From Cyclobacteriaceae bacterium (GTDB taxonomy: Bacteria > Bacteroidota > Bacteroidia > Cytophagales > Cyclobacteriaceae), in contig JAEUTZ010000021.1 in NCBI GenBank assembly GCA_016787725.1, positions 1-64,000 on the forward strand: a stretch of 64,000 nucleotides of DNA, read 5' to 3'. Of the stretch, positions 54,378 to 62,941 are shown piece by piece (positions within the stretch are counted from its first letter, which is position 1; each line of letters starts with the position of its first letter). The position numbers and the translations under genes were made by a program. Below the pieces are notes generated by a model that was not told where the DNA came from, ran no database searches, and worked only from the letters and a program-made list of their open reading frames with translations.

Positions 54378-54731
54378 ATGAACAAGAGAAATTTTTTCCG
54401 CACACTCATTAGCCTTGTGCTGGTTTTCTTTCTGTTCGCGCCTATACTCTTAGGTTCATTGAGTGGAGGTTGGGGGGGGCCAAGTAAGCACAACACCCTG
54501 GCTAAATCCTCGGGTTCGCATACGAAATCCGACAGCCAGTTTTTGTTTGAAGAAAAGGAGAAAGAGGAAAAGGGTACCGAGAATGCTTTATCCATGCTCC
54601 CCATCATGTATGAGGTAGCCACCCTATCGACTTCATCTACCGACTCAATTATCTTGTTCCCCACGATTGACCACGTGGGTTTTTTCTTCGATACTCCGAT
54701 TTATCTCTCCAAGAGGTCTCTGCTGATTTGA
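54378..54731 (+). CDS. Exported 117-residue protein B, paralogous to protein A
   Basis: From the ATG at 54378, a 117-residue protein with a signal sequence (LISLVLVFFLFAPILLG) and no recognised family. A glycine-rich stretch (LSGGWGGPSK) is followed by QFLFEEKEKEEKGTENAL, then a hydrophobic C-terminal portion ending SLLI. It shares with protein A (53823-54176) the length, the FLFEE acidic motif and the end. It precedes dabA by 76 bases, with a hairpin terminator between, so it lies in the dabAB leader transcript. Confidence 0.6.
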   Translation: MNKRNFFRTLISLVLVFFLFAPILLGSLSGGWGGPSKHNTLAKSSGSHTKSDSQFLFEEKEKEEKGTENALSMLPIMYEVATLSTSSTDSIILFPTIDHVGFFFDTPIYLSKRSLLI

Positions 54732-54753
54732 TTAAGGCTTTCATTTTTTAGTG

Positions 54754-54775
54754 AGCCCTTGCGGGCTGCTTTTTT
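54754..54775 (+). terminator. Terminator/attenuator-like hairpin in the dabA leader
   Basis: AGCCC (54754-54758) and GGGCT (54763-54767) pair with a TTGC loop, then GC and TTTTTT (54770-54775). Only 32 bases separate it from the dabA ATG at 54808, and no promoter-like element is visible in that gap. Confidence 0.65.
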
Positions 54776-54807
54776 CATTATCAAATCATAGCGTTAAGCT
54801 ACCTACT

Positions 54808-57303
54808 ATGAAAGCTACTACTGAAACCCTATATAATGAGCATGAACTTTTGCATGCGTTGAAACATTACTTGCCTGCACAAGCTCCCCTTAAAGATTTT
54901 ATTCATCACAATACGCTTCATGCTTTTCAACATTTAAAATTTAGCCATGCTATTTATAGCGCGTCCACCATTTTCGGATACCGCGTTTCACTTTCGTTGG
55001 CAGAATACCGGGCCTGCTTTAAACAAGGCCGCATTCAGGAGGCTGTGATTGATCGGATCATTACACAAAAAAAGGGTTCCGGCCAATTACCAATTTGGAA
55101 AGAGAAGATGTTAACGGGCCACTATCAGAAGGGAAGCCCAAGAATTGGATTGCTGCGCGCAGCCTGGAAACGCGAATACCAGATTGATCTCGACTCGCTG
55201 GTACATCCGCTATTATTCCGCGTGCTATGTTCCTATCTCGATCAGGGAATTTCGATATGGAATTTTCCGGTGTGGCACAAGGGCTTGATTGCCTCTATTC
55301 GCGAGATGGAGCGAGTGAGTTTTTCCAGTTTTTTCCGCGGTAAACGAGCGAAGAAGCTCTTGCTTGGAGGTCAGGCGGATATGCGCCACTTGTTGAAAAT
55401 CCTGGTGGGCGATGAGAAACTCTATAAGCGATATTTATTTGATCAACAATTTGCGCATCAGGGTTGGTCAGGAATGGTAAGTACCGTAGAGGATCAACCT
55501 CAAACATTACTCGACCACAAAAAGATTTCTCTGCACGATCTGATCACGTTTGAATTATTATTAGAGATTGACGCATTGGATAGTGTGTTTGGTACAGAAT
55601 GGAAACCCTTGTGTGAAACAGTCAGGGAGCCGCCCATTGATCTGTTTGCCGAAGTGCCCGTGACCGAATTGGATGAAGTGACCACCCTATGGCAGGAGGC
55701 GTTTGAATGGAGCTATTATGATGAAGTATTACGCGGAATACAAAGCGTGCCTCCGGGTAATGGCAAGCAAAGTAGCACTACGTTTCAGGCCCTCTTTTGT
55801 ATTGATGACCGTGAATGTTCCTTGAGACGGTATTTGGAAAAGGTAGACCCTCATTGTGAAACCTTTGGTACTCCTGGTTTTTTTGGAGTTGAATTTTTCT
55901 TTCAACCGGATCATGGAAAATTTTATACCAAGCTTTGCCCTGCACCGGTTACTCCAAACTATCTGATTAAGGAAGTGGGGGTTCGCAGGAAGCATGAAAG
56001 GGATGCCCACTTTACAAAACATACCCACTCGCTTTTCCGGGGATGGCTCATTGCACAAACACTCGGTTTTTGGTCAGCATTTAAACTCTTCCTTAATATT
56101 TTCAAACCCTCAGTCAGTCCGGCTATGGCATCGTCCTTTCGGCATATGGAAAAGGAATCCCGATTGACGATCGAGAACAAGACGTTACAGAACCGTGAAA
56201 ATAATTTACAAATCGGGTTTACCGTTCCGGAGATGGTAACGCGGGTGGAGGGTTTGCTGCGAAGTATCGGATTGGTGGAGAATTTTGCACCGGTGATTTA
56301 TGTAATTGGTCATGGATCAAGCAGTGTAAACAATCCTCATTATGCGGCCTATGATTGCGGTGCCTGTTCTGGCAGGGCAGGTTCTGTTAACTCGCGCGTG
56401 ATTTGCTACATGGCGAATCATTCTGAAGTGCGGGCCCTGTTACGGGAAATCGGTATTGCGATTCCGGATGCTACGCAATTCGTAGGAGGGTTGCATGATA
56501 CCACCCGCGATGAAATTATGTTCTTTGATGAGGATTCATTAGTGCCTGCTAATAAAATTAATCATCGGGTAAATGAAGAAATATTTGTTCAGGCCCTGCA
56601 CTTTAACGCCAAGGAACGCTCACGAAGGTTTGAATCAATCAATACGGATTTAAGCCCGGATGAAATTCATGAGCATGTTCGCATTCGTTCTGTATCACTC
56701 TTTGAACCACGACCAGAGCTTAATCATGCTACCAACTCACTTTGTATCATAGGGCGCAGATCATTAACAAAGCATCTTTTTCTTGATCGCAGATCGTTTC
56801 TGAATTCTTTTGACTATCGGGTGGATCCGGAAGGGAAGTACCTCTTACCCATTTTGAAAGCAGCAGCCCCGGTATGTGGTGGAATTAACCTGGAGTATTT
56901 CTTTTCTCGCGTAGATAACCAAAAGTTGGGTGCTGGAACCAAGCTTCCTCACAACGTAATGGGGTTGATTGGCGTAGCCAACGGAATTGATGGTGATTTG
57001 CGACCCGGTTTACCCAGCCAGATGATTGAGGTACATGACCCTGTTCGGCTGATGGTCGTAGTGGAGCATTTTCCGGAAGTGGTTCTCCAGACCATTCAAA
57101 AATCTCCGGAGACCTATGAGTGGTTCATCAATGAATGGGTCCATCTGGTAGCGATTGATCCGCTCACACATGAGTTGTTTTATTTTAAAGAAGGCCAGTT
57201 TACGAAGTACAACACCCTCAAGATTTCAGTTCCTCAGGTGGATGATGTGATGTCGCTTCTTGAAACTCATACTGAAAATATACCGGTTCATCTTATCCTG
57301 TAA
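54808..57303 (+). CDS. dabA: Probable inorganic-carbon transporter subunit DabA
   Basis: An 831-residue protein of the DabA (DUF2309/UPF0753) family, which takes CO2 or bicarbonate into the cell together with DabB. The four residues essential in Halothiobacillus DabA are present with the same spacing: Cys331 and Asp333 in FCIDDREC, His502 in VIGHGSSS and Cys517 in YDCGACSG; these bind zinc in a carbonic-anhydrase-like site. The start is the ATG at 54808 (MKATTETLYNEHELL). The N-terminal HHNTLHAF motif is also typical. It is coupled to dabB. Confidence 0.93.
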   Translation: MKATTETLYNEHELLHALKHYLPAQAPLKDFIHHNTLHAFQHLKFSHAIYSASTIFGYRVSLSLAEYRACFKQGRIQEAVIDRIITQKKGSGQLPIWKEKMLTGHYQKGSPRIGLLRAAWKREYQIDLDSLVHPLLFRVLCSYLDQGISIWNFPVWHKGLIASIREMERVSFSSFFRGKRAKKLLLGGQADMRHLLKILVGDEKLYKRYLFDQQFAHQGWSGMVSTVEDQPQTLLDHKKISLHDLITFELLLEIDALDSVFGTEWKPLCETVREPPIDLFAEVPVTELDEVTTLWQEAFEWSYYDEVLRGIQSVPPGNGKQSSTTFQALFCIDDRECSLRRYLEKVDPHCETFGTPGFFGVEFFFQPDHGKFYTKLCPAPVTPNYLIKEVGVRRKHERDAHFTKHTHSLFRGWLIAQTLGFWSAFKLFLNIFKPSVSPAMASSFRHMEKESRLTIENKTLQNRENNLQIGFTVPEMVTRVEGLLRSIGLVENFAPVIYVIGHGSSSVNNPHYAAYDCGACSGRAGSVNSRVICYMANHSEVRALLREIGIAIPDATQFVGGLHDTTRDEIMFFDEDSLVPANKINHRVNEEIFVQALHFNAKERSRRFESINTDLSPDEIHEHVRIRSVSLFEPRPELNHATNSLCIIGRRSLTKHLFLDRRSFLNSFDYRVDPEGKYLLPILKAAAPVCGGINLEYFFSRVDNQKLGAGTKLPHNVMGLIGVANGIDGDLRPGLPSQMIEVHDPVRLMVVVEHFPEVVLQTIQKSPETYEWFINEWVHLVAIDPLTHELFYFKEGQFTKYNTLKISVPQVDDVMSLLETHTENIPVHLIL

Positions 57304-57308
57304 GGAGT

Positions 57309-59177
57309 ATGAGTCTTTTACTGCAAATCTTCATCTTTCTACCGGTACTTGGGTTCATCATCAGTTTGTTGATCCCTGGCAATAAGGAGACGCTGCTTTC
57401 CAAGATCGCATTTAGCACCGTAGGCCTGCACCTGGCTAGCTTTCAGATATTTTTAGTCTATTGGTTATGGAAAGGCCATCCAACTCTTAACCTGAAGGAA
57501 ATCGTGATTTTTGAGACGGATCATTATGAATTCTTTGTTGATTTTTATTTTGATAAGATCACGGCCACCTACTTATTTGTTGGTTCGTTGCTCACCTTTC
57601 TCGTTACAATTTATAGCCGCTACTATTTGCATCGCGAGCCGGGGTATAAGCGATTCTTTAACACGATTTTATTCTTCTATCTGGGGTACACCATCACGAT
57701 TTTCTCCGGCAACCTGGAAACCCTGTTTATCGGTTGGGAGGTACTCGGTATTTCCTCTTTCTTGTTAATTGCATTTTACCGCGATCGTTACTTGCCGGTG
57801 AAGAATGCGGTGAAAGTATTTTCGATCTATCGCGTGGGCGATGTGGGTCTGATCCTGGCGATGTGGATGAGCCACCATTTGTTTCATGAGAACATCACTT
57901 TTTTGAAACTCAGCAACTATGAGTTGGTGCACGAACATTTGCAAGCGCATAGCTGGATAGGAATCTTTATTTCGTTAATGATCTTGATTTCAGCGGCTGC
58001 CAAGTCTGCCCAGTTGCCTTTTTCTACCTGGCTGCCCCGGGCCATGGAGGGGCCAACCCCGTCCAGTGCGATTTTCTACGGTTCACTCTCTGTGCACATT
58101 GGGGTGTTTATTCTTTTACGAACCTTTCCGTTTTGGGAGCACCAACTTTCGGTACGCATTTTAATTGCTACGGTGGGATTGTTAACCAGTATTGTGGCGA
58201 CCACAATTGCCCGAGTTCAATCTTCCGTAAAAAGTCAGATAGCGTATTCTTCGATTGCTCAAATTGGACTTATATTTATTGAAGTAGCTGCCGGTCTCGA
58301 TTACCTGGCACTGTTCCACTTTGCAGGCAATGCATTTTTGCGCACGTATCAACTGTTGGTTTCTCCTTCGGTTGTCAGCTATCAAATTCGGGAACAGTTT
58401 TACAACTTTATACCCCGGCAACACACGCTCGAAGACTCCTTTCCAAAACGATTAGAGTATACACTTTACATGCTTAGTTTAAAGGAGTGGAATATCGATT
58501 CCTTTATGTACCGGTATTTGTGGAACCCTCTTAAATGGACGGGCCGCAAACTAAATTTTCTCGTAATGAATCAGGTGTTGTATTATCTTATTCCGATGTA
58601 TTTGATCGGATTGTTCTGTGTATATAATAAAGACCTTATTCCTGAAACAGTACTACACGCGTTGCCTATCGGCTTTAGTTTCATCGGACTGGTATTTGTG
58701 CTGAAGTCGTTTACGGAACGCATCCACGCCCGCATGAGCTGGCTTCTGGTAGTAATGAATCATTTTTGGGTAGCATTGGCAGTAGCCTTTAACGAAAATT
58801 TCAGTTTCAATGAAATCCATTTGTATCTCATCGGTGTGGCGATTTCAGGTATTGTTGGTTACTGGATATTGTTCAATATGAAACAACGGGAAGGTACGGT
58901 GGATTTGAATCAGTTTCATGGCTACTCGTGGAAGCATCCGAAGTTAGCGTTGGTCTTTTTACTGGCTTGCCTGGGTGCATCCGGGTTTCCCATCACCCCA
59001 ACCTTCATTGGGGAAGATTTGATCTTCTCGCACATTCACGAAAATCAGTTTGTGTTGGCCGCTTCGGTTGCGTTGAGCCTAATCCTGGATGGTCTTGCCA
59101 TCATCCGAATTTATGCGCGAATATTTCTAGGCCCGCATGTGAAGTCGGTGTATGAAATGGCTTATCGCTCCAGTTAA
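57309..59177 (+). CDS. dabB: Proton-conducting partner subunit DabB (ND5-like)
   Basis: A 622-residue inner-membrane protein with about 14-16 helices, homologous to the NuoL/MrpA-type antiporter-like subunits. Signatures are FIGWEVLGISSFLLIAFYR and AAKSAQLPFSTWLPRAMEGPTPSSAIFYGSLSVH, with the Lys and Glu residues of the proton path. It would let protons in to drive DabA. A strong Shine-Dalgarno AAGGAG (57302-57307) overlaps the dabA stop, just before the ATG. It is slightly longer than the usual 500-560 residues. It is convergent with phoH. Confidence 0.9.
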   Translation: MSLLLQIFIFLPVLGFIISLLIPGNKETLLSKIAFSTVGLHLASFQIFLVYWLWKGHPTLNLKEIVIFETDHYEFFVDFYFDKITATYLFVGSLLTFLVTIYSRYYLHREPGYKRFFNTILFFYLGYTITIFSGNLETLFIGWEVLGISSFLLIAFYRDRYLPVKNAVKVFSIYRVGDVGLILAMWMSHHLFHENITFLKLSNYELVHEHLQAHSWIGIFISLMILISAAAKSAQLPFSTWLPRAMEGPTPSSAIFYGSLSVHIGVFILLRTFPFWEHQLSVRILIATVGLLTSIVATTIARVQSSVKSQIAYSSIAQIGLIFIEVAAGLDYLALFHFAGNAFLRTYQLLVSPSVVSYQIREQFYNFIPRQHTLEDSFPKRLEYTLYMLSLKEWNIDSFMYRYLWNPLKWTGRKLNFLVMNQVLYYLIPMYLIGLFCVYNKDLIPETVLHALPIGFSFIGLVFVLKSFTERIHARMSWLLVVMNHFWVALAVAFNENFSFNEIHLYLIGVAISGIVGYWILFNMKQREGTVDLNQFHGYSWKHPKLALVFLLACLGASGFPITPTFIGEDLIFSHIHENQFVLAASVALSLILDGLAIIRIYARIFLGPHVKSVYEMAYRSS

Positions 59178-59196
59178 TAGAGTGGATAGTGACACT

Positions 59197-60540
59197 TTAT
59201 AATAGCTCGTTCGCCAGGTTGGCTAACTCTGAACGTTCGCCCTTTTCCAAGGTAACGTGCGCATACAGCTCATGGTCTTTCAGTCGGTCGATCAAATACG
59301 AGAGGCCGTTACTCTGAGCATCAAGGTAAGGGGTATCAATCTGGTGAATATCTCCGGTAAAAATGATTTTCGTATTCTCACCGGCCCGGGTAATGATTGT
59401 TTTAACTTCGTGCGGGGTAAGGTTTTGAGCTTCATCCACAATGAAGCAAATATTCGATAAACTCCGACCCCGGATGTAGGCCAATGGCGTGATCACCAGT
59501 TTTTCATTGGTCACCATCTCCGTAATTTTCGAGTACTCCTTGTCGCTCTCGCTATACTGGTTTTGAATAAATTTTAAATTGTCCCAAAGTGGCTCCATGT
59601 AGGGATTTAATTTGGATTTGATATCCCCCGGCAAATACCCAATATCTTTATTGCTCAAGGGCACAATCGGCCTGGCCAGGTAAATTTGTTTGAACTCCCG
59701 TTTTTGTTCCAAGGCAGCCGCCAAGGCAATCAGGGTTTTACCCGTTCCAGCCACGCCTTGCATCGACACCAGTTTGATTTCTGGTTTTAGCACAGCATGA
59801 ATTGCAAACGCCTGTTCAGCATTTCGTGGTTTAATGCCATAGGCATTTCTCTTCTCCACCTGCTCCACCATGCCATTGGCCGAGTTGAAAAATGCCAGCA
59901 CGGACTTCTTACCACTTTTTAAAATATAATAGTGGTTCTTCATGGGCTTGTCCTTGCCCAGCACTTCTTCGGGTGGGCAATACCCTTTTTCATACATCAG
60001 GTTGATAATGGTCGGATCCACTTCTTCCACCACGGTGCGACCCGTGTGAAGGGAACTGATATTTTGAACTTTTCCGGTAGTGTAGTCTTCCGACTGCAAC
60101 CCCAACGCCTTCGCTTTCAAGCGCAGGTTCACATCTTTCGAGACCAGGATTACCTTGCGTCCTTTCTCTTCTTTTTGCAAAAGGAGGGCTGAATTCAAGA
60201 TGCGATGATCGGCTTTGTCCTCATTGAAGACTTTGTTGGCGTCAACCTGGCTGGTTCCACCCGTATCCATCACCACTTTAAAGTTTCCTTTGCCCTTCCC
60301 ATTGATGGGATTCCAATGGTGGAGCATCTGGTCTTTCGCCAGCTTATCGATCAAGCGAATGAATTCACGGGCTTCAAAATTTTTGGTGTCATTGCCTTTT
60401 TTGAAATTATCCAGTTCCTCCAGCACTGTGATGGGGATGCCGATGTCGTGTTCATCAAAGTTGAGGATGCTGTTGTGTTCATAAATGATTACCGAAGTGT
60501 CAAGTACAAAAATTTTCTTCTCCTTGTCTTTCTTACTCAT
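59197..60540 (-). CDS. PhoH-family PIN-domain/P-loop ATPase
   Basis: A 447-residue cytosolic protein. The first 150 or so residues are a PIN-like nuclease domain with acidic residues (Asp14 in VLDTSVIIYE, Asp111 in ADHRIL, Asp136 in SKDVNLR). The C-terminal part is a PhoH ATPase with Walker A GVAGTGKT (262-269) and Walker B FIVDEAQNL. The family, often called PhoH2, acts in RNA metabolism. A large hairpin lies 11 bases upstream of the ATG on the same strand. Confidence 0.9.
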   Translation of the reverse strand: MSKKDKEKKIFVLDTSVIIYEHNSILNFDEHDIGIPITVLEELDNFKKGNDTKNFEAREFIRLIDKLAKDQMLHHWNPINGKGKGNFKVVMDTGGTSQVDANKVFNEDKADHRILNSALLLQKEEKGRKVILVSKDVNLRLKAKALGLQSEDYTTGKVQNISSLHTGRTVVEEVDPTIINLMYEKGYCPPEEVLGKDKPMKNHYYILKSGKKSVLAFFNSANGMVEQVEKRNAYGIKPRNAEQAFAIHAVLKPEIKLVSMQGVAGTGKTLIALAAALEQKREFKQIYLARPIVPLSNKDIGYLPGDIKSKLNPYMEPLWDNLKFIQNQYSESDKEYSKITEMVTNEKLVITPLAYIRGRSLSNICFIVDEAQNLTPHEVKTIITRAGENTKIIFTGDIHQIDTPYLDAQSNGLSYLIDRLKDHELYAHVTLEKGERSELANLANELL

Positions 60541-60551
60541 AGGGTCAGTTT

Positions 60552-60621
60552 AAAAAAAAAGCGAAGACACGTTTCTTACAGGGGTGTATATAATCCTTGC
60601 AAGTATGAAACGTACCTTCGC
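60552..60621 (-). terminator. Large hairpin plus T-run just before phoH
   Basis: On the minus strand GCGAAGGTACGTTTCATAC (60603-60621) pairs with GTAAGAAACGTGTCTTCGC (60561-60579), 16 of 19 positions, with a 23-nt loop and a run of 9 T directly after (60552-60560). It either ends the upstream AlbA_2 transcript or attenuates phoH, whose ATG begins 11 bases later. Confidence 0.7.
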
Positions 60622-60725
60622 GACATCAATTCGATAGTCGAAATCTACTGAAAGGAGTTGATAAAAAGCAATAGCCAGCGGTAAACTTTTCGTTTCCAAT
60701 CATCCAACTGTTCAAGTAGAAGCTG

Positions 60726-61391
60726 CTAAACCCTTGAATATAAATCTCCTTTTTCGGAAGCCGTTATTCTCATCACATTGGCCAGAACAAGTAAAATAAG
60801 TTTACGACTGGCCCGAAACCGGTTTAAGCCCGAGAACTTCATGTACTCAGCCAGGGTAATGGTGGCATGGTGTTCCAGGTATTCCATCAGCTTTTTTTCG
60901 GGTTCGCCAAACGTAAAATGAATGTCGCGCTTCTTTTTCGATCGCTTGATAATTTCCTGCATCTCCGCGCTGGCCTTAATGCTCATGTCGTTCGAACGAA
61001 CAAACGTGTCGCGCTTGTCGGCAAGCACCTGAAAATGCGGACGTCTGTTACTGGGAGGTACATCAAAACGAACTACATACCGATTTTCGGAAATGGAGAA
61101 AACGGATTCCTGGTAAATCAACAACGGCCGGCATTGCCGCGTGAGCGCTTCAATTATAACGTGAACTTCTTCTTCCGGGTATTTAACCCCGGGAATAGAG
61201 CCGTCATCGTCAACACCGATCAGCAACGTGCCCCCCTCGGTATTGGCAAAGGCAATTAATTCGCGAACAATTTTTTCCGGATACGCGGCTTTTCGTTTAA
61301 ACTCCAGGTGTAGGCCTTCGCCTTCCGCCACCAGTTTTTTAATTTCACGAAGGGGTTGAACGTCAGCGCTGGCCGTTGCCGAAGGCTTCAT
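60726..61391 (-). CDS. AlbA_2 (Schlafen-type) putative DNA-binding protein
   Basis: From the ATG at 61391, a 221-residue protein. The AlbA_2 domain (about 18-120) has EFKRKAAYPEKIVRELIAFANTEGGTLLIGVDDDGS, typical of ATP-binding/DNA-binding Schlafen-like proteins. The last 90 residues resemble a winged helix (LAEYMKFSGLNRFRASRKLILLVLANVM). It overlaps the AAA gene's stop by 29 bases, suggesting operon coupling. It probably regulates transcription or nucleic-acid handling with the AAA/VWA pair. Confidence 0.75.
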   Translation of the reverse strand: MKPSATASADVQPLREIKKLVAEGEGLHLEFKRKAAYPEKIVRELIAFANTEGGTLLIGVDDDGSIPGVKYPEEEVHVIIEALTRQCRPLLIYQESVFSISENRYVVRFDVPPSNRRPHFQVLADKRDTFVRSNDMSIKASAEMQEIIKRSKKKRDIHFTFGEPEKKLMEYLEHHATITLAEYMKFSGLNRFRASRKLILLVLANVMRITASEKGDLYSRV

Positions 61392-62871
61392 CGTCCTCCG
61401 ATTCATCATCTTCATCTTTCGGCAAACTAAACATCCCACTCAGTAAATCTTTAAACTGAAGCCCCGAAGTAAGAGTGTGCTTGCTGATTAAACTGAATTC
61501 AGCCAAACCGTGCAATGCAAATTCCATAAGAAATAACTTCAATCCGGGGTCCTGCCCTTTATGAAACTCATTTATAAGATCCAGCAGCCCCGGTATGGAC
61601 CGAAGTGTTTTTTCATAGTCGGCCTGGTTCATCTCATTGAGTAAATCAATAGCGTTTCCATCGCCAAACCAGGTGGTAATTTTTTTATAAGGACTCTTCT
61701 CTTTTTGCTTCCTGAATTTGTCAGGGTCTGGAAAATAATTTAAGAATTGAGTTCGGATAGCTTTGCCCACCAGGTTATGGGCCACAATTCCCGGTCCTTC
61801 CTGTTGGCCTTCATAAACGAGTTCCACCTTGCCGGTAATGGATGGCACCACACCAACAAAATCCGAAACCCGAATGGTGGTGCTTTTTTCATTATTCAAC
61901 AAGGCCCTGCGTTCGGCTGCCGCCACCAGATTTTCAAATCCAGAGATGGTGAGGCGCGCAGAAACCCCACTCTTGGCATCCACAAACTCACTCTTTCGGG
62001 CTTCAAATGCAATTTGTTCGATCAGATCTTTAGCCACTTCGGGTACCGCGATCAGATTTTTTTGCTCCGTTCTGATTTTGGCCTCCTGTTGTGTGATTTT
62101 CTTGCTGATGTCAAGGGTTTTTGGATAGTGTGTAATAATCTGACTGTCGATCCGGTCTTTCAACGGGGTTACGATACTGCCTCGGTTGGTATAATCTTCC
62201 GGATTGGCAGTGAATACAAACTGAATGTCCAGGGGAAGTCGGATTTTAAAACCGCGAATCTGAACATCGCCTTCCTGTAAAATATTAAACAAGGCTACCT
62301 GAATCCGCGCTTGCAGGTCGGGTAATTCATTGATCACAAACAGACACCGGTGCGAACGAGGTATTAAACCAAAATGAATCACGCGTTCATCCGAATAGGG
62401 AAGCTTTAACGAAGCCGCTTTGATGGGGTCGACATCGCCAATCAAATCGGCAATGGAGACATCTGGGGTTGCCAGCTTTTCAGAATACCGCTCATCGCGG
62501 TGGAGCCAGTCGATTGGGGTTTGGTCGCCCAACTCAGTTACTTTGTCTTTTCCATAACGCGAAATCGGATGGAGCGGATCATCGTTCAATTCGGATCCTT
62601 CAATAACAGGAATGTATTCATCCAGCAACTGAATCATCAACCGGGCCAACCGGGTTTTGGCTTGCCCGCGCAACCCCAACAAATTGATATCATGTCCAGC
62701 CAGGATGGCCCGTTCGATGTCAGGAATCACCGTTTCTTCATATCCCCAAATGCCGGCAAAAACATTTTCCTTTTTGCGCAGTTTGGCAATCAGGTTGGTA
62801 CGCAATTCATCTTTAATGGTTTTAAAGGTATACCCGGCTTGCTTTAGTTCTCCCAGTGTTTTGATTTTCAT
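61363..62871 (-). CDS. MoxR/ChlI-like AAA+ ATPase
   Basis: A 502-residue protein resembling the magnesium-chelatase ChlI/MoxR class. The P-loop is GLRGQAKT (66-73), with Ala for the usual last Gly, typical of this subfamily. Other features are FVINELPDLQARIQVALFNILQEGDVQIRG (Walker B/ helix insert region) and VFTANPEDYTNRGS (sensor 1). It lies downstream of a VWA protein, a pairing seen for chaperone-type systems that assemble or mature protein complexes. The target is unknown. Confidence 0.85.
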   Translation of the reverse strand: MKIKTLGELKQAGYTFKTIKDELRTNLIAKLRKKENVFAGIWGYEETVIPDIERAILAGHDINLLGLRGQAKTRLARLMIQLLDEYIPVIEGSELNDDPLHPISRYGKDKVTELGDQTPIDWLHRDERYSEKLATPDVSIADLIGDVDPIKAASLKLPYSDERVIHFGLIPRSHRCLFVINELPDLQARIQVALFNILQEGDVQIRGFKIRLPLDIQFVFTANPEDYTNRGSIVTPLKDRIDSQIITHYPKTLDISKKITQQEAKIRTEQKNLIAVPEVAKDLIEQIAFEARKSEFVDAKSGVSARLTISGFENLVAAAERRALLNNEKSTTIRVSDFVGVVPSITGKVELVYEGQQEGPGIVAHNLVGKAIRTQFLNYFPDPDKFRKQKEKSPYKKITTWFGDGNAIDLLNEMNQADYEKTLRSIPGLLDLINEFHKGQDPGLKLFLMEFALHGLAEFSLISKHTLTSGLQFKDLLSGMFSLPKDEDDESEDDEAFGNGQR

Positions 62872-62941
62872 TTTGGTAGTTAATTGATGCTTGTTGGCTG
62901 ATGGTGTTGTTTATGAATAACCATCAACAAACAACTTGCAC

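Noticed and set aside
60205-60651. 148-aa plus-strand frame over the phoH region
   Set aside because: Antisense to phoH and its leader; its hydrophobic pattern is the complement of a real gene.
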